From contig CAZCGE010000079.1 in assembly GCA_964498125.1 (NCBI GenBank), forward strand, positions 1-64,000: a stretch of 64,000 bases of DNA, given 5' to 3'. The notes beneath the pieces were generated by a model that searched no databases, was not told the origin of the DNA, and saw only the letters and a program-made list of their open reading frames with translations. Positions 33,552 to 43,306 of the stretch are shown here, one piece after another. Source of the stretch: CAMDBL01 sp964498125. Lineage in GTDB: Bacteria > Pseudomonadota > Alphaproteobacteria > Rhizobiales > Hyphomicrobiaceae. Position 1 is the first letter of the stretch; every line of letters begins with the position of its first letter. The translations under genes and the position numbers were made by a program.

Positions 33552-35231
33552 TCACGCTGCCGTACGTGCCTGAAAGATTTGGGCTTTGACCGGACGCGGC
33601 CCACCGAACAGCTGGCCCTGGCCGTACTCCACGCCGCTCTCCATGATTCGCTTCAATTGCGCCTCGTTGGCGATGTGCCCGACGATCAGGCCGAGGTTCT
33701 TCTCCGACATGAAGCGGTGAATATCGGCGACAGGAACCAGGGCGCCGTCACTTGCCGGCATACCGTCGAGGAAGACAGACGCATCCAGTTTCACGAACTG
33801 CACGCCGGCTGCCCGCAATGCGTCGAAGTCCATATCCAGGTCCGTGACCTGCTCGAGAGCGAAGCGGAAACCCACCGCGCCGAGATCTCGCACCATGCTC
33901 CAATGTGCCGGCGCGAACGCCCGGACGTCCGATTGCGCCAGCGCAATCACAAGCTGCTCGGTGATCGCGGCGCGGTCATTGTAGATATCGGAAAAGCGCG
34001 TCAGGAATTCGTCGTCGTCGAGCGACTCTCCGGTCAACGCGGTAAACACCGAACCGGCTCTGCCCCGCTCGGCCAGGCGCCTTGCCACCTCGGCGATCCG
34101 CGAAATCTTCGCGATATCGATCAGCGGCAATATGCCGGTGCCGCTGAGCAATTGCCGATCCTCTGTCGGATCGAACGCGGCGCCGTCGTGGGTCCGCAGG
34201 CTGACCGAAACCTCGTAATGCCGGGTCGCCTGGCCCTTGAGTTCGAGGATGGGCTCGAGCAAGACATCGATCCGTTCGGCCGTCAGGGCTTCCGCCAGAA
34301 CGACTAGCCGTGCCTTCAAACCGGAGCGGGACGTCGTCTGGTCGCCAGCATCGGGAGCACGCGCGGGTTCGAGCGCGGCTGTTGGCGCACGCATGGCATC
34401 GGCTGTCTTGCGCAGCGCTTGTATCGAGTCGGACAGAGCCTCCGTTTGCACCGCCAGCTCGTCGATCCCTGCTGGCACGTCGATGACGGCCCGCGGACGC
34501 AGCGGAGCCGGGGCGGCATGCGCGCGCGCATTGGCATCGGCCTCATCAGCCAATTTCCTGACCATCTGGTGAATCGTGCTGGCATCGAGTGCGGGCGGCT
34601 CGGGCAATGCTTGCGCCCGCTCAGTGGAGAAAGCCGTCTGTTGGACCGGCAGAGGCGGCACGGTCCCAGCCCAAGTCACGGCCGCCGCCCGTTGCGCCAA
34701 TTCAACGGGATGATCCGCTGGCGGCTCATTGCCCTGCCGATTCTGCTGGCGCGCGGTATCGGGCTGCGGACGCGCCAGAATTGCGGCCTGCAGCTCGCCA
34801 TGATCCGCACTACTGCCACCAAAAGCCGCGAAATCGGCATTACCAGCGGCCAGATTTGGCTCCACGGCCGGGCCCGGCCGCCACACGCTGCCGGAAGGCT
34901 CCGTCGCAAGTGTTCTAAACTCGGGAACCTGCCAACCCGCGTCGGCGCGCTTGGCATTGCCCTCATTCGGCTGCATCCGCTCGCCAGCGACGCGCGCCAG
35001 CTCCCGCTCCAGCACGACAATCTTGCGCCGACGCATGAGGGAGATATGCAGGAGGATCAAGCCGCAATAGAGCGTTGCCGCGAAAGCCGTGGCCGCCCCG
35101 ATCGGCATGCCCATTTGCACATGGAAGGCCACAGCCAGCCCAACACCGACAGTGGTGATCGCAGTCAATATGAAGGCCCGGCCAATGGCGTCACTGCCGC
35201 GGCCTGCCGCAACCTGTTCGGTCTGCATCAT
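33552..35231 (-). CDS. Membrane protein with a degenerate EAL domain
   Basis: A 559-residue protein. Two transmembrane helices (FILTAITTVGVGLAVAFHV and AATAFAATLYCGLILLHISL) begin the protein, followed by a coiled or Pro/Ala-rich linker of about 200 residues and a C-terminal EAL fold (about 310-550). The signature is YEVSVSLR instead of the usual EALLR, DDFG is replaced by LEQV, while VKLD and GQGQLFGGP are retained. Loss of metal ligands suggests no phosphodiesterase activity, so a c-di-GMP-binding or protein-interaction role is more likely. Start ATG at 35231 has AGGG upstream; 35270 is an alternative. Confidence 0.85.
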   Translation of the reverse strand: MMQTEQVAAGRGSDAIGRAFILTAITTVGVGLAVAFHVQMGMPIGAATAFAATLYCGLILLHISLMRRRKIVVLERELARVAGERMQPNEGNAKRADAGWQVPEFRTLATEPSGSVWRPGPAVEPNLAAGNADFAAFGGSSADHGELQAAILARPQPDTARQQNRQGNEPPADHPVELAQRAAAVTWAGTVPPLPVQQTAFSTERAQALPEPPALDASTIHQMVRKLADEADANARAHAAPAPLRPRAVIDVPAGIDELAVQTEALSDSIQALRKTADAMRAPTAALEPARAPDAGDQTTSRSGLKARLVVLAEALTAERIDVLLEPILELKGQATRHYEVSVSLRTHDGAAFDPTEDRQLLSGTGILPLIDIAKISRIAEVARRLAERGRAGSVFTALTGESLDDDEFLTRFSDIYNDRAAITEQLVIALAQSDVRAFAPAHWSMVRDLGAVGFRFALEQVTDLDMDFDALRAAGVQFVKLDASVFLDGMPASDGALVPVADIHRFMSEKNLGLIVGHIANEAQLKRIMESGVEYGQGQLFGGPRPVKAQIFQARTAA

Positions 35232-35431
35232 CTGGGAAACCCTGACAATTGGCGTTGCGAGACAACTCATCGAATCTGCGACTCAGATGAGTTGAGTTTT
35301 CTCGCGGATGCCAATCGTGGCAAGGACCAGGGTGCCCCTATCACCAGGAAAGAGTGCCGCATCCACTGAAATGCGCGGGCGCGCTCTTAATGCATGCATT
35401 TTTCCCGGGACGAAGGCTCGGCTCGGTCCGA

Positions 35432-36760
35432 TCACGCCACCGCCTTGATCAGCTCAGCGAGCTTGTCGCGGATCTCGCAGATGTCGCTCTCGCCGGCGAT
35501 CAGTGGCGGCGAGACGATGATGGTGTCGCCGGAAATGCGCACGTACAGATCGTGCTCGTGATAGGAGCGCTCGATGGCGTCGTAGCCGCGCACGCCGGCC
35601 TTGCCGGGGATCGGGTCGAGGTCGATGCCAGCCAACATGCCGATCGGCCGGATGTCGGCGACGTTGGGCAGGCCTTTCAGGCTCATCATCGTCTCGCAGA
35701 ACAGTTTTTCGTTGCCGCGCGCCCGCTCGAACAGGCCCTCGTCCTGGTAGACGCCGAGCGTGGCGACGCCGGCAGCCGCCGCCAAGGGGTGGCCCGAGTA
35801 GGTGTAGCCGTGGAACAGCTCCGGTAGGTGCTCGGCGCCCTGCATGTGCGTCTCGTAGACGCCCTTGCGCACCATCACGCCCGACATCGGCACGGCGCCG
35901 TTGGTGACGCCCTTGGCGAAGGTGATCATGTCCGGGACGATGCCATAGCGCTCCGCGGCGAAGGCGTAACCGAGGCGACCGAAGCCGGTGATCACCTCGT
36001 CGAGGATCAGCAGGATGCCATGCTCCTCTGTCATCTTCCTGAGCTTCTCGAGATAGCCCTTGGGCGGCGGAATGCAGCCTGTGGAGCCGGCCACCGGCTC
36101 GACGATGACGCAAGCAATGGTCGAGGCGTCATGCAGGTTGATCAGCCGGGTCAACTCGTCCAGCGTCTCGATGCCCCACTCCGGCTCGCCGATGGTGAAG
36201 GCCTGCTTGGCCTTGTTGTAGGTGGCGGGCAGATGGTCGACGCCGTACAGCATGTTGCCGAACATCTTGCGATTGTTGACCATGCCGCCGACGGAGATGC
36301 CGCCGAAGCCGACGCCGTGATAGCCGCGCTCGCGGCCAATGAAGCGGGTGCGCGAGCCCTGGCCGCGCGAGCGATGGTAGGCGAGCGCCACTTTCAGCGC
36401 GGTATCGACCGCCTCGCTGCCCGAGTTGGCGAACAGCGCATAATCGAGGTCGCCGGGCGCCAGCAAAGCCAGCTTGGCGGACAGTTCGAACACCTGCGGC
36501 GTCGCGTACTGGAATGGCGGGGCGAAATCGAGCCGGCCGGCAGCGTCCTGGATCGCCTTGGTGATCGGCGCACGCAAATGCCCGGCATTGACGCAGAACA
36601 GACCCGCGGAGGCATCGAGCACCTTGCGTCCGTCCGGCGTGAAATAGTGCATGTCCTTGGCGCCCGAGAACAGCCGTGGCCGCTTCTTGAAGGCGCGGTT
36701 CGGCGTGAACGGCAACCAGTAGGACTCGAGCTCATTGGGCTTCATGTCGAGCGGGGCCAT
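35432..36760 (-). CDS. Class III omega-aminotransferase (beta-alanine:pyruvate type)
   Basis: A 442-residue PLP enzyme. Start ATG at 36760 has AAGGAG before it. The N-terminus SYWLPFTPNRAFKKRPRLF is diagnostic for the beta-alanine/omega-amino acid:pyruvate group. Motifs seen: NSGSEAVDTALKVALAYH, RERGYHGVGFGG, LDEVITGFGRLG (Asp binding the pyridine N), and ITFAKGVTNGAVPM with the catalytic Lys. It transfers an amino group from omega-amino acids to pyruvate. Monocistronic. Confidence 0.9.
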   Translation of the reverse strand: MAPLDMKPNELESYWLPFTPNRAFKKRPRLFSGAKDMHYFTPDGRKVLDASAGLFCVNAGHLRAPITKAIQDAAGRLDFAPPFQYATPQVFELSAKLALLAPGDLDYALFANSGSEAVDTALKVALAYHRSRGQGSRTRFIGRERGYHGVGFGGISVGGMVNNRKMFGNMLYGVDHLPATYNKAKQAFTIGEPEWGIETLDELTRLINLHDASTIACVIVEPVAGSTGCIPPPKGYLEKLRKMTEEHGILLILDEVITGFGRLGYAFAAERYGIVPDMITFAKGVTNGAVPMSGVMVRKGVYETHMQGAEHLPELFHGYTYSGHPLAAAAGVATLGVYQDEGLFERARGNEKLFCETMMSLKGLPNVADIRPIGMLAGIDLDPIPGKAGVRGYDAIERSYHEHDLYVRISGDTIIVSPPLIAGESDICEIRDKLAELIKAVA

Positions 36761-37040
36761 GGGGGTCTCCTTGGATCGCAGGCGCGGAGCTGGTGATTTG
36801 CGGCGCACACTATCAGCGGTGGACGGGAGCGCAAGGGCGCGGGACCTGGCGGTCAGGTAGATTTGCGCTACCGGCCAACGCCGTGCTTGCCCGGCGGCAT
36901 GCGGCGTGGCCTTACGCGCGCCCATGCAACCGCAGCCTATCTGGCAACAAAAAAGGCGACAGGCTCGTTCATGAGCGCTGCCGCCTCAATCTTGCGCGAC
37001 ACCGGCCGCAATCTGGTGCGGCCAGGCCAACAGTGACCAA

Positions 37041-37346
37041 TCAATCGCAGACGGTCGGGCGCCAGCAGCGATATTCGCCGCCGCGGCAAACGTAGTCACC
37101 CCAACGATTGTAGAAGCAGTGGCCGCCTGCCCGTTCGCACCGGCGTGGGCCGGGGTAACAGGCACCGTCACTGGCATAAGCTCGACGCGATGAACCGGCG
37201 ATCAAGGCGCCAGCGACAACGCCGCCGACGATCGCGCCGGCAACGATGCCGCCACCGCGCCGCGCCTCGGCCGTATTGGGGCTGGCGACGACAATACCGA
37301 GCGTCATGGTCAGCGCCATCAGCGAGTAGATCAGCTTCTTCAACAT
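37041..37346 (-). CDS. Small secreted Cys-rich protein
   Basis: A 101-residue protein with signal peptide MLKKLIYSLMALTMTLGIVVASPNTAEA and good ribosome binding site (CAGGAGACGGAG). A Gly/Val-rich hydrophobic stretch GGGIVAGAIVGGVVAGALIAG follows, then a Cys-rich tail (CYPGPRRCERAGGHCFYN ... CRGGEYRCWRPTVC), six Cys probably in disulfides. Similar tails occur in rhizobial small envelope proteins. Function unknown. Confidence 0.65.
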   Translation of the reverse strand: MLKKLIYSLMALTMTLGIVVASPNTAEARRGGGIVAGAIVGGVVAGALIAGSSRRAYASDGACYPGPRRCERAGGHCFYNRWGDYVCRGGEYRCWRPTVCD

Positions 37347-37549
37347 CTCCGTCTCCTGTTCAGCGCCGCGGGCGAGGCGGCCCACTTATTCCTTCGGCTT
37401 GGAACACCTGATTCTGGTCTCTCCTACAAGCATCATGCTCCAGGCCACATGAATGTGACATTAACACGGTCATGCGGCCATATTTTGACACGGAACAAAG
37501 TTGTGCCGGCACCTGCTTACGAGCCGAACGGTCGCATCGACGCCACTGC

Positions 37550-37867
37550 TCAGCGGCGTCCGAACCACCTGCCGTCGCGCCGGTTGGCCAAAGCCCACTC
37601 GCGGCTGTTCCAGCCCCAAGCCTGCGAATACTTGGGCAGCTCGTAGTTATAGCGGTAAGGCTGCCGCATCTCTTCGGCGGGCCGCCACTGACCCGAGTTC
37701 ACATAAGGGTAATAGCCGGGCAGGCTGGGCTTATAGCCGTACGGGTCGGCGCTGCTACCAATGCGGTAGTTTTCACCGAAAAAATCGAAGGCTGTGGCCG
37801 GGTGCGGCGCCGCCAGCCCAAACGCCGAGATGGCGACGGCAACGGTAAGACCTTTTTTGATACGCAT
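37550..37867 (-). CDS. Small secreted protein
   Basis: A 105-residue protein with signal peptide MRIKKGLTVAVAISAFGLAAPHPATA. The mature part is rich in Tyr, Trp, Pro and Gly (YGYKPSLPGYYPY, YSQAWGWNSREW) and ends GRWFGRR. GAGGAG lies upstream. No known family. Confidence 0.6.
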   Translation of the reverse strand: MRIKKGLTVAVAISAFGLAAPHPATAFDFFGENYRIGSSADPYGYKPSLPGYYPYVNSGQWRPAEEMRQPYRYNYELPKYSQAWGWNSREWALANRRDGRWFGRR

Positions 37868-38072
37868 GAGCGCGGTGCTCCTCGTGGTACGCAGGTACGA
37901 TCGTCAATTCATAATTCGTAAACCCTAACGCGAAGTTAATCTCCTGTCATCGGACCCCCCGATGCGCAATTGCAACACACCTTGCGCAGCTCCGCGATCC
38001 GGGCCAAAACCGACGCATCCTCTAAGATAACGCTCGACAACGCCAAATTGTGATCGCACCCGCGGAACCGAC

Positions 38073-39983
38073 ATGCCCCCACAATCGCCTTCAGCAAAGA
38101 AAAAGGAAGCCCCGGCCGAGCCATTCAAGCGCGTGCTGGGGCTTGCCGTGCGCGCCATTGCCGGCGACGACGAGGTCCAGGTCACCTACTCCGCCGGCCG
38201 GCCCGAGATCGAGGGCAAGACCGTGCAGTTGCCGGAGCCGTCGCGCCTCCCCAGCCTGCGGGAAATCAGCGTGATCCGCGGCTGGGCTGACAGCCTGGCG
38301 CTCACCGCCGCCTGTCACGATGCCAAGCTGCACCGCAAGCTGGCGCCCGGTACCGGCAATGCCCGGACCGTATTCGAAGCCGTCGAGCGGGCCCGCGTCG
38401 AAGCCGTTGGCGCCCGCCGCATGTCGGGCATGGCGGCCAATCTCACGGCCAAGGTCGAGGACCAGTATAATCACGCGCGGTTCGCCGTCATCACCGAGCG
38501 CGAGGACGCACCGCTGGAGGATGCGCTGGCGCTGCTGGTGCGCGAGCGACTGACCGGCTTGCCACCTCCGGCCATGGCGCGTGGCATGGTCGAGGCATGG
38601 CGGCCGTTCCTGGAAGAAAAGGGCGCCAAGGTCCTCGAGCGTCTCGACGCCGCGGTCGAGGATCAAGCCAAGTTTGGCCGCGTGCTGCGTGACCTGCTGA
38701 AGACGCTGGAATTGGCCGATGACGCCAGCGAAGGCGATCCTGAAAGTGGTGACGATCAAGCCGACGAGAACGCCGAAGGTGGCGAGTCGAAATCGGAGGA
38801 AAGCACCGAGGGCAGCGACGGCGACGAGGATACCCGCGAGCAACAGATGGCCGATGGCGAGACCGCCGAAGCCACGGACGATATGGAAACCAGCGATTCC
38901 GAGATGTTCGATTCGGATGCCGAGGGCGAGGACGACTCCGATTCCGACCAGCCCTGGCGTCCCAACCAGTCGGTGCTCGATAACCCGGAAGCCTTTGGCT
39001 ACAAGATGTTCAGCCGCTCGAACGACGAAGAGATTGGCGCTGACGAGCTGTCGACGCCCGATGAGCTGGAGCGGCTGCGCACCTTCCTGGACAAGGAATT
39101 GCGCAACCTATCGGGCGCCGTTGCACGCCTCGCCAACCGGTTGCAGCGGCGCCTATTGGCGCAACAGAACCGCGCCTGGGATTTCGACCTGGAGGAGGGC
39201 ATGCTCGATGCCGCCCGGCTGCCGCGCATCATCACCGATCCCATGCACGCACTGTCCTTCAAGCGCGAGCGGGAAACAGACTTCCGCGACACCGTGGTGA
39301 CGCTGTTGCTCGACAACTCGGGGTCCATGCGCGGCCGGCCGATCATGGTCGCAGCTTGCTGCGCCGACATCCTGGCGCGCACACTCGAGCGCTGCTCGGT
39401 CAAAGTCGAAATCCTGGGCTTTACCACCAAGGCTTGGAAAGGTGGACAGTCGCGCGAGCAGTGGTTGGCCGCCGGCAAGCCTGCCAATCCGGGCCGGCTC
39501 AATGACTTGAGGCATATCATCTACAAGACCGCGGATGCGCCGATGCGCCGGGCCAAGCGTTCGCTGGCCCTGATGATGCGCGAAGGCCTGCTGAAAGAGA
39601 ACATCGACGGCGAGGCATTGGCCTGGGCACACAACCGGCTGTTGGCGCGGCCTGAGCAACGCCGCATTTTGATGATGATCTCCGATGGCGCGCCGGTCGA
39701 TGATTCGACGCTGTCGGTCAATTCCGGCAACTATCTGGAGCAGCATTTGCGCCAGGTCATCGAGGAAATCGAGACGCGCTCGCCGGTCGAGCTGATCGCC
39801 ATCGGTATCGGCCACGACGTGACACGCTACTACCGCCGGGCAGTGACCATCACCGACGCCACCGAGCTGGCTGGCGCCATGACGGACAAGCTGGTGGAAC
39901 TGTTCGAGGAAAAGGCCGAAGCCGCACCGCGGCATGGGCGGCCGCGCAAGAAAGTCGCGGCGCCTAAACGCAAGGTGCACTGA
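38073..39983 (+). CDS. cobT: Cobaltochelatase subunit CobT
   Basis: A 636-residue AAA-partner subunit of the aerobic cobalt chelatase that inserts cobalt into hydrogenobyrinic acid a,c-diamide. N-terminal segments RVLGLAVRAIAGD and TGNARTVFEAVERARVEAVGARRMSGMAANL match CobT. A long acidic stretch (about 215-305) precedes a C-terminal VWA domain whose MIDAS reads LLLDNSGSMRGRPI (near residue 413) and continues ILMMISDGAPVDDST. The end YYRRAVTITDATELAGAM is typical. CobS, usually just upstream, is not here. The phytase-like gene follows 20-50 bp downstream. Confidence 0.95.
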   Translation: MPPQSPSAKKKEAPAEPFKRVLGLAVRAIAGDDEVQVTYSAGRPEIEGKTVQLPEPSRLPSLREISVIRGWADSLALTAACHDAKLHRKLAPGTGNARTVFEAVERARVEAVGARRMSGMAANLTAKVEDQYNHARFAVITEREDAPLEDALALLVRERLTGLPPPAMARGMVEAWRPFLEEKGAKVLERLDAAVEDQAKFGRVLRDLLKTLELADDASEGDPESGDDQADENAEGGESKSEESTEGSDGDEDTREQQMADGETAEATDDMETSDSEMFDSDAEGEDDSDSDQPWRPNQSVLDNPEAFGYKMFSRSNDEEIGADELSTPDELERLRTFLDKELRNLSGAVARLANRLQRRLLAQQNRAWDFDLEEGMLDAARLPRIITDPMHALSFKRERETDFRDTVVTLLLDNSGSMRGRPIMVAACCADILARTLERCSVKVEILGFTTKAWKGGQSREQWLAAGKPANPGRLNDLRHIIYKTADAPMRRAKRSLALMMREGLLKENIDGEALAWAHNRLLARPEQRRILMMISDGAPVDDSTLSVNSGNYLEQHLRQVIEEIETRSPVELIAIGIGHDVTRYYRRAVTITDATELAGAMTDKLVELFEEKAEAAPRHGRPRKKVAAPKRKVH

Positions 39984-40030
39984 CCGGAAAGCAACGAATT
40001 GCCGTGACCGTCGCTATTGCCCAGAAAACG

Positions 40031-41116
40031 ATGAGACGGTCGGGTCACTTGCGGCGCTGCGCCATCGCCCTGGCCTGCGCACTCGTCTTTGCGAACGCGA
40101 CGGCGTCCGCCGATACCAAACCGGGCGTCAACGGCTTGGCCATCGAGTCGATTGGCATTCGCGCCACGCGCGTTGAAGCCTTCGAGCGATCACAGCCCAG
40201 CCGGCAGACCTTCGGCAAGCTCGAGTTTCGCGGCGGCCTGGTGTTGACCTCGGCGACGACGGCATTCGGCGGTTGGTCGGGGCTCGAGATCGATCCGGAC
40301 GGACGCACGTTCCTCGCCGTTTCAGACGCCGGCGCCTGGCTGACGGCCGAATTCGTCTACGCGGCATCGCGCCTCGCCGGGATCCAGGGCGCCAGGCTCG
40401 GCCCCATCCTCGGCCTCGGCGGCAAGCGGTTGCCCGTCGAACGCGACCGCGACGCGGAAGGTGTGCGATTGCTCGAGGGCACGCTGACGAAGGGCTCAGT
40501 GCTGGTGTCCTTCGAGCAGAACCATCGCATTGGCCGGTTCGAGATCAACGGCAAGGGCTTGCAGCAGCCAACCAGTTACGTGGCGCGTTCGCCCGACTGG
40601 AGCCCCATGCGGCGCAACAAGGGCCTCGAGGCGGTGGCTGTGGTGCGCGGAGGACCGGTGCGTGGCGCCATCGTGGCATTCGCCGAGCGCTTGATCGACA
40701 GCGGCGGTCATCACACCGGCTGGATCTGGCCGGGTGGGCTCAGCAGCGAACCAAAGCGATTGTCGCTGCGCCGCATCGGCGATTTCGACGTGACGGATGC
40801 CGCGGCATTGCCCGATGGCGCCCTTGTCGTGCTGGAGCGAAGCTTTGCCTGGCTCGCCGGCGTCAAGATGCGCCTGCGGCTCATTCCGGCCGCCGAGGTG
40901 CGGCCGGGCGCCCTGCTCGATGGCGAGATGCTGATCGAAGCCGGTATGGCCTATGAGATCGACAACATGGAGGGCCTGGCGATTCATCGCGGACCCCGCG
41001 GCGAGGCGATTTTGACCCTCATCTCGGATGACAACTTCAATGGCTTCCTGCAACGCACCCTGATGCTGCAGTTTGCGTTGCCCATGGACAAGGTGTCGGC
41101 CGCGGCCCCGCGCTGA
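40031..41116 (+). CDS. Exported esterase-like phytase family protein
   Basis: A 361-residue protein. The ATG at 40031 starts a signal peptide MRRSGHLRRCAIALACALVFANATASA; a GTG at 40004 in the same frame would add nine residues. The mature part shows beta-propeller-like segments: GGWSGLEIDPDGRTFLAVSDAGAWL, DAEGVRLLEGT, VLVSFEQNHRIGRFE and DNMEGLAIHRGPRGEAILTLISDDNF, as in the phytase-like esterase family (PF13449). This family commonly follows cobT in Rhizobiales, as here. True substrate unknown. Confidence 0.85.
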   Translation: MRRSGHLRRCAIALACALVFANATASADTKPGVNGLAIESIGIRATRVEAFERSQPSRQTFGKLEFRGGLVLTSATTAFGGWSGLEIDPDGRTFLAVSDAGAWLTAEFVYAASRLAGIQGARLGPILGLGGKRLPVERDRDAEGVRLLEGTLTKGSVLVSFEQNHRIGRFEINGKGLQQPTSYVARSPDWSPMRRNKGLEAVAVVRGGPVRGAIVAFAERLIDSGGHHTGWIWPGGLSSEPKRLSLRRIGDFDVTDAAALPDGALVVLERSFAWLAGVKMRLRLIPAAEVRPGALLDGEMLIEAGMAYEIDNMEGLAIHRGPRGEAILTLISDDNFNGFLQRTLMLQFALPMDKVSAAAPR

Positions 41117-41124
41117 GCGCGAAC

Positions 41125-42054
41125 CTACGACTGCTCTGCATCCTGCGTCACGCGCAGCGGTGATTGGCGCCAGGTCAGCAAAACCCACAACAGCGCCAGT
41201 CCAGCCGCGACCTCGACATAGGAATAAGGATCGGTGAGCCGCGAACCGCCCGCCGAGATGATCGGGTCGGTGTAGACGGCGAGCGCTAGCGCGGGGCTCT
41301 GTCCAGGTTGGTTGGCAAGAATGCACATGCTCCAGACATTGTTGATCCAATGCAAGCCGGTCACGGCGCCCAGGCACTGCGTGCGCAGATAGATCACCAG
41401 TGTCAGGAGTTCACCGGCAAAGAACACCATCAAATTGAAAACCAGGTCTTGTGCCACGTCATCATTGATGGCGTGTCCGCCCGTAAAAATCACGGCGATG
41501 ATCAGCACCATCAGCCAGCGCACTGGCAACACCGCGCCCCAGAGGCGCAACAGATAGCCTTTGAAAAAATACTCCTCGGCGAAGGACTGGAAAAAGATGA
41601 TGGGCAGCGCCAGCATGATCCATGGCAGACGGTCGGGAACCGAGGCCTGCCACTGGTGGTTCGCCGGCTCGCGCACAAGCCCGGTCAGCAGTCCGAGCGC
41701 CATCACCAGGATCAGGGCCAGGCTCGCACGCGCGCACAGGTCCCATCGGAATTGTCCATTGGTACCCAGCAGCGCGCCTGGCCCGACACCGTGCACGGCA
41801 ATGGCGGCAAGCGCTGGCGCAAACGCCACCGTGATGGCGAACAGCAGGAAACCGGCGAACGTATCAAGCCGGCCCGGCGTGAGGTCCGCTCCGGCCGTCG
41901 CCTCGCCGTAGTGACCGGCAATCCAGTTCTCGATCGGCTCCGTCGCAAAGCCGATGACGAAGACGAGGGCAAACGTCGCAACTGTGCCGAGCAGCGCCCA
42001 CGGCCATTGCCAGCGCCCAATGCGGCCTAAGAGCAGGACTCTGTCGGGTTTCAC
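41125..42054 (-). CDS. CPBP-family intramembrane metalloprotease
   Basis: A 309-residue membrane protein with about eight hydrophobic helices. The CPBP (CAAX protease/Abi) motifs are visible: motif 1 AEEYFFKGYLL (Glu-Glu), motif 2 VIFTGGHAIN (His) and motif 3 GLHWINNVW (His, Asn). Motif 1 lacks the Arg usually found four residues after EE. Members process membrane proteins; in bacteria many are linked to immunity or secretion, but nothing nearby shows a substrate. Ends 8 bp after the phytase-like gene, convergent. Confidence 0.8.
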   Translation of the reverse strand: MKPDRVLLLGRIGRWQWPWALLGTVATFALVFVIGFATEPIENWIAGHYGEATAGADLTPGRLDTFAGFLLFAITVAFAPALAAIAVHGVGPGALLGTNGQFRWDLCARASLALILVMALGLLTGLVREPANHQWQASVPDRLPWIMLALPIIFFQSFAEEYFFKGYLLRLWGAVLPVRWLMVLIIAVIFTGGHAINDDVAQDLVFNLMVFFAGELLTLVIYLRTQCLGAVTGLHWINNVWSMCILANQPGQSPALALAVYTDPIISAGGSRLTDPYSYVEVAAGLALLWVLLTWRQSPLRVTQDAEQS

Positions 42055-42134
42055 CCGGTCGATCCTAACAGAAGCTGCGACGCACGAGCTTGGAAGCCGT
42101 TCGGCTGGCCGAGGACAGCGTCGGCGCGAAGCGC

Positions 42135-42437
42135 TTACGCAGCGGACTGCGTCTCGCCGGCCTTGAGCTTGGCGATCTCATGCTTCAGCCGCCGGCACTT
42201 CAGCGACAACTCGTCGTCGCCGGCCTTGGCCAGATAGGCATCGAGCCCGCCGCGATGCTCGACCGATTTCAAGGCATGCGCGCTGACCTTCAGGCGCACC
42301 TTGCGCTTCAGCAGATCGCTGATCAGCGTCACCTGGCACAAATTCGGGCGGAACTTGCGCTTGGACTTGTTCTCGGCATGACTCCGGTTTTGGCCGGAAA
42401 GCGGCAATTTGCCGGTCAGCTCACATTGTCTCGTCAT
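42135..42437 (-). CDS. rpmB: 50S ribosomal protein L28
   Basis: A 100-residue ribosomal protein of the alphaproteobacterial length. MTRQCELTGKLPLSGQNRSHAENKSKRKFRPNL is the L28 N-terminus (bacterial type without the second Cys pair). ATG at 42437 is preceded by GAAGGAGCACGACC, an excellent ribosome binding site; the longer ORF upstream is not translated in all likelihood. Single gene, with a hairpin upstream at 42547. Confidence 0.95.
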   Translation of the reverse strand: MTRQCELTGKLPLSGQNRSHAENKSKRKFRPNLCQVTLISDLLKRKVRLKVSAHALKSVEHRGGLDAYLAKAGDDELSLKCRRLKHEIAKLKAGETQSAA

Positions 42438-42546
42438 GGTCGTGCTCCTTCGCAGCAGCCCGCCCGACGAACGTGTCGAGGCCGGCGCGCCGAAAAAATT
42501 GCGTATTGCCGCCTCTTGCAGGCGATGCCGCCCGGAAAAAACGCAA

Positions 42547-42570
42547 AGGCCCGCCAAGCGGGCGGGGCCT
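42547..42570 (-). terminator. GC-rich hairpin with U-tract upstream of rpmB
   Basis: On the minus strand GC-rich arms (AGGC-CCGCC and GGCGGGCCT, with one bulged base) are followed by TTTGCGTTTTTT. It lies about 110 bases before the rpmB start. It may end transcription from upstream or act as an attenuator in the rpmB leader. The remaining part of the 42438-42774 gap shows no gene. Confidence 0.5.
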
Positions 42571-42774
42571 GTGCGCCTCTATACTGAAACCGCCAAGCCA
42601 GCGTCAAGCGATTGGCCGCATGGAAAGCGCCAGTGCGGCCAGTTTCCGCTTTCGCCGCCTCGGCGCCCTTGTGCGACGGACTGGTTAATGGTTCAAGTTG
42701 CCGGGCTGGCCTTACAGCGAGGCCACCCCATACAGAAAACTGTTCGCAAACAACGTTGCAGTGAGGAAACCCAC

Positions 42775-43290
42775 ATGGCGATCTCGATGTATCAGGCCTC
42801 GGTGCCTGTATTCACACAGCTGCTCAATGGCCTCTCCGGCGTGCTCGACAAGGCCGAGACGCAGCTAACCGCCAAGAAGGTCGATGCATCGACGCTGATG
42901 AGCTACCGGCTCTATCCCGACATGTTCCCCTTCTCGCGCCAGGTCCAGCTCGCCTCCAACTTCAGCACCGGCGCTTCGGCCCGCCTCGCCGGCGCCGACG
43001 TGCCGAGCTACGAGGATGTCGAGAAGACTTTTGGCGAGCTCAAGGCGCGCCTCAAGACATCGGTCGACTTCATGGCCGGCCTCAAGGCGTCGCAGATCGA
43101 TGGGTCGGAGGCCAAGGACATCGCGCTGAAGGTCGCGGGTAATCCGGTGACCTTCAAAGGCCAAGCATACCTGCTGAATTTTGCGTTGCCGCACTTCTTC
43201 TTCCACTGCACGACCGCCTACAGCATCCTGCGCCACAACGGCATCGAGGTCGGCAAGCGCGATTACCTCGGCAAGGTGCCAGGCATGTAG
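42775..43290 (+). CDS. DUF1993 family protein
   Basis: A 171-residue protein. ATG at 42775 has GAGG eight bases upstream. Family motifs: SMYQASVPVFTQLLNGLSGVLDKAE at the start, LYPDMFPFSRQVQLASNFSTGASARLAG in the middle, and the C-terminal LPHFFFHCTTAYSILRHNGIEVGKRDYLG. The four-helix bundle resembles DinB-like proteins. Function unknown. Confidence 0.85.
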   Translation: MAISMYQASVPVFTQLLNGLSGVLDKAETQLTAKKVDASTLMSYRLYPDMFPFSRQVQLASNFSTGASARLAGADVPSYEDVEKTFGELKARLKTSVDFMAGLKASQIDGSEAKDIALKVAGNPVTFKGQAYLLNFALPHFFFHCTTAYSILRHNGIEVGKRDYLGKVPGM

Positions 43291-43306
43291 AATGCGTTGG
43301 TGCATC

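Noticed and set aside
42438..42557. In-frame N-terminal extension of rpmB
   Set aside because: L28 is normally about 100 residues; the ATG at 42437 has an ideal ribosome site and the extension crosses a terminator-like hairpin.
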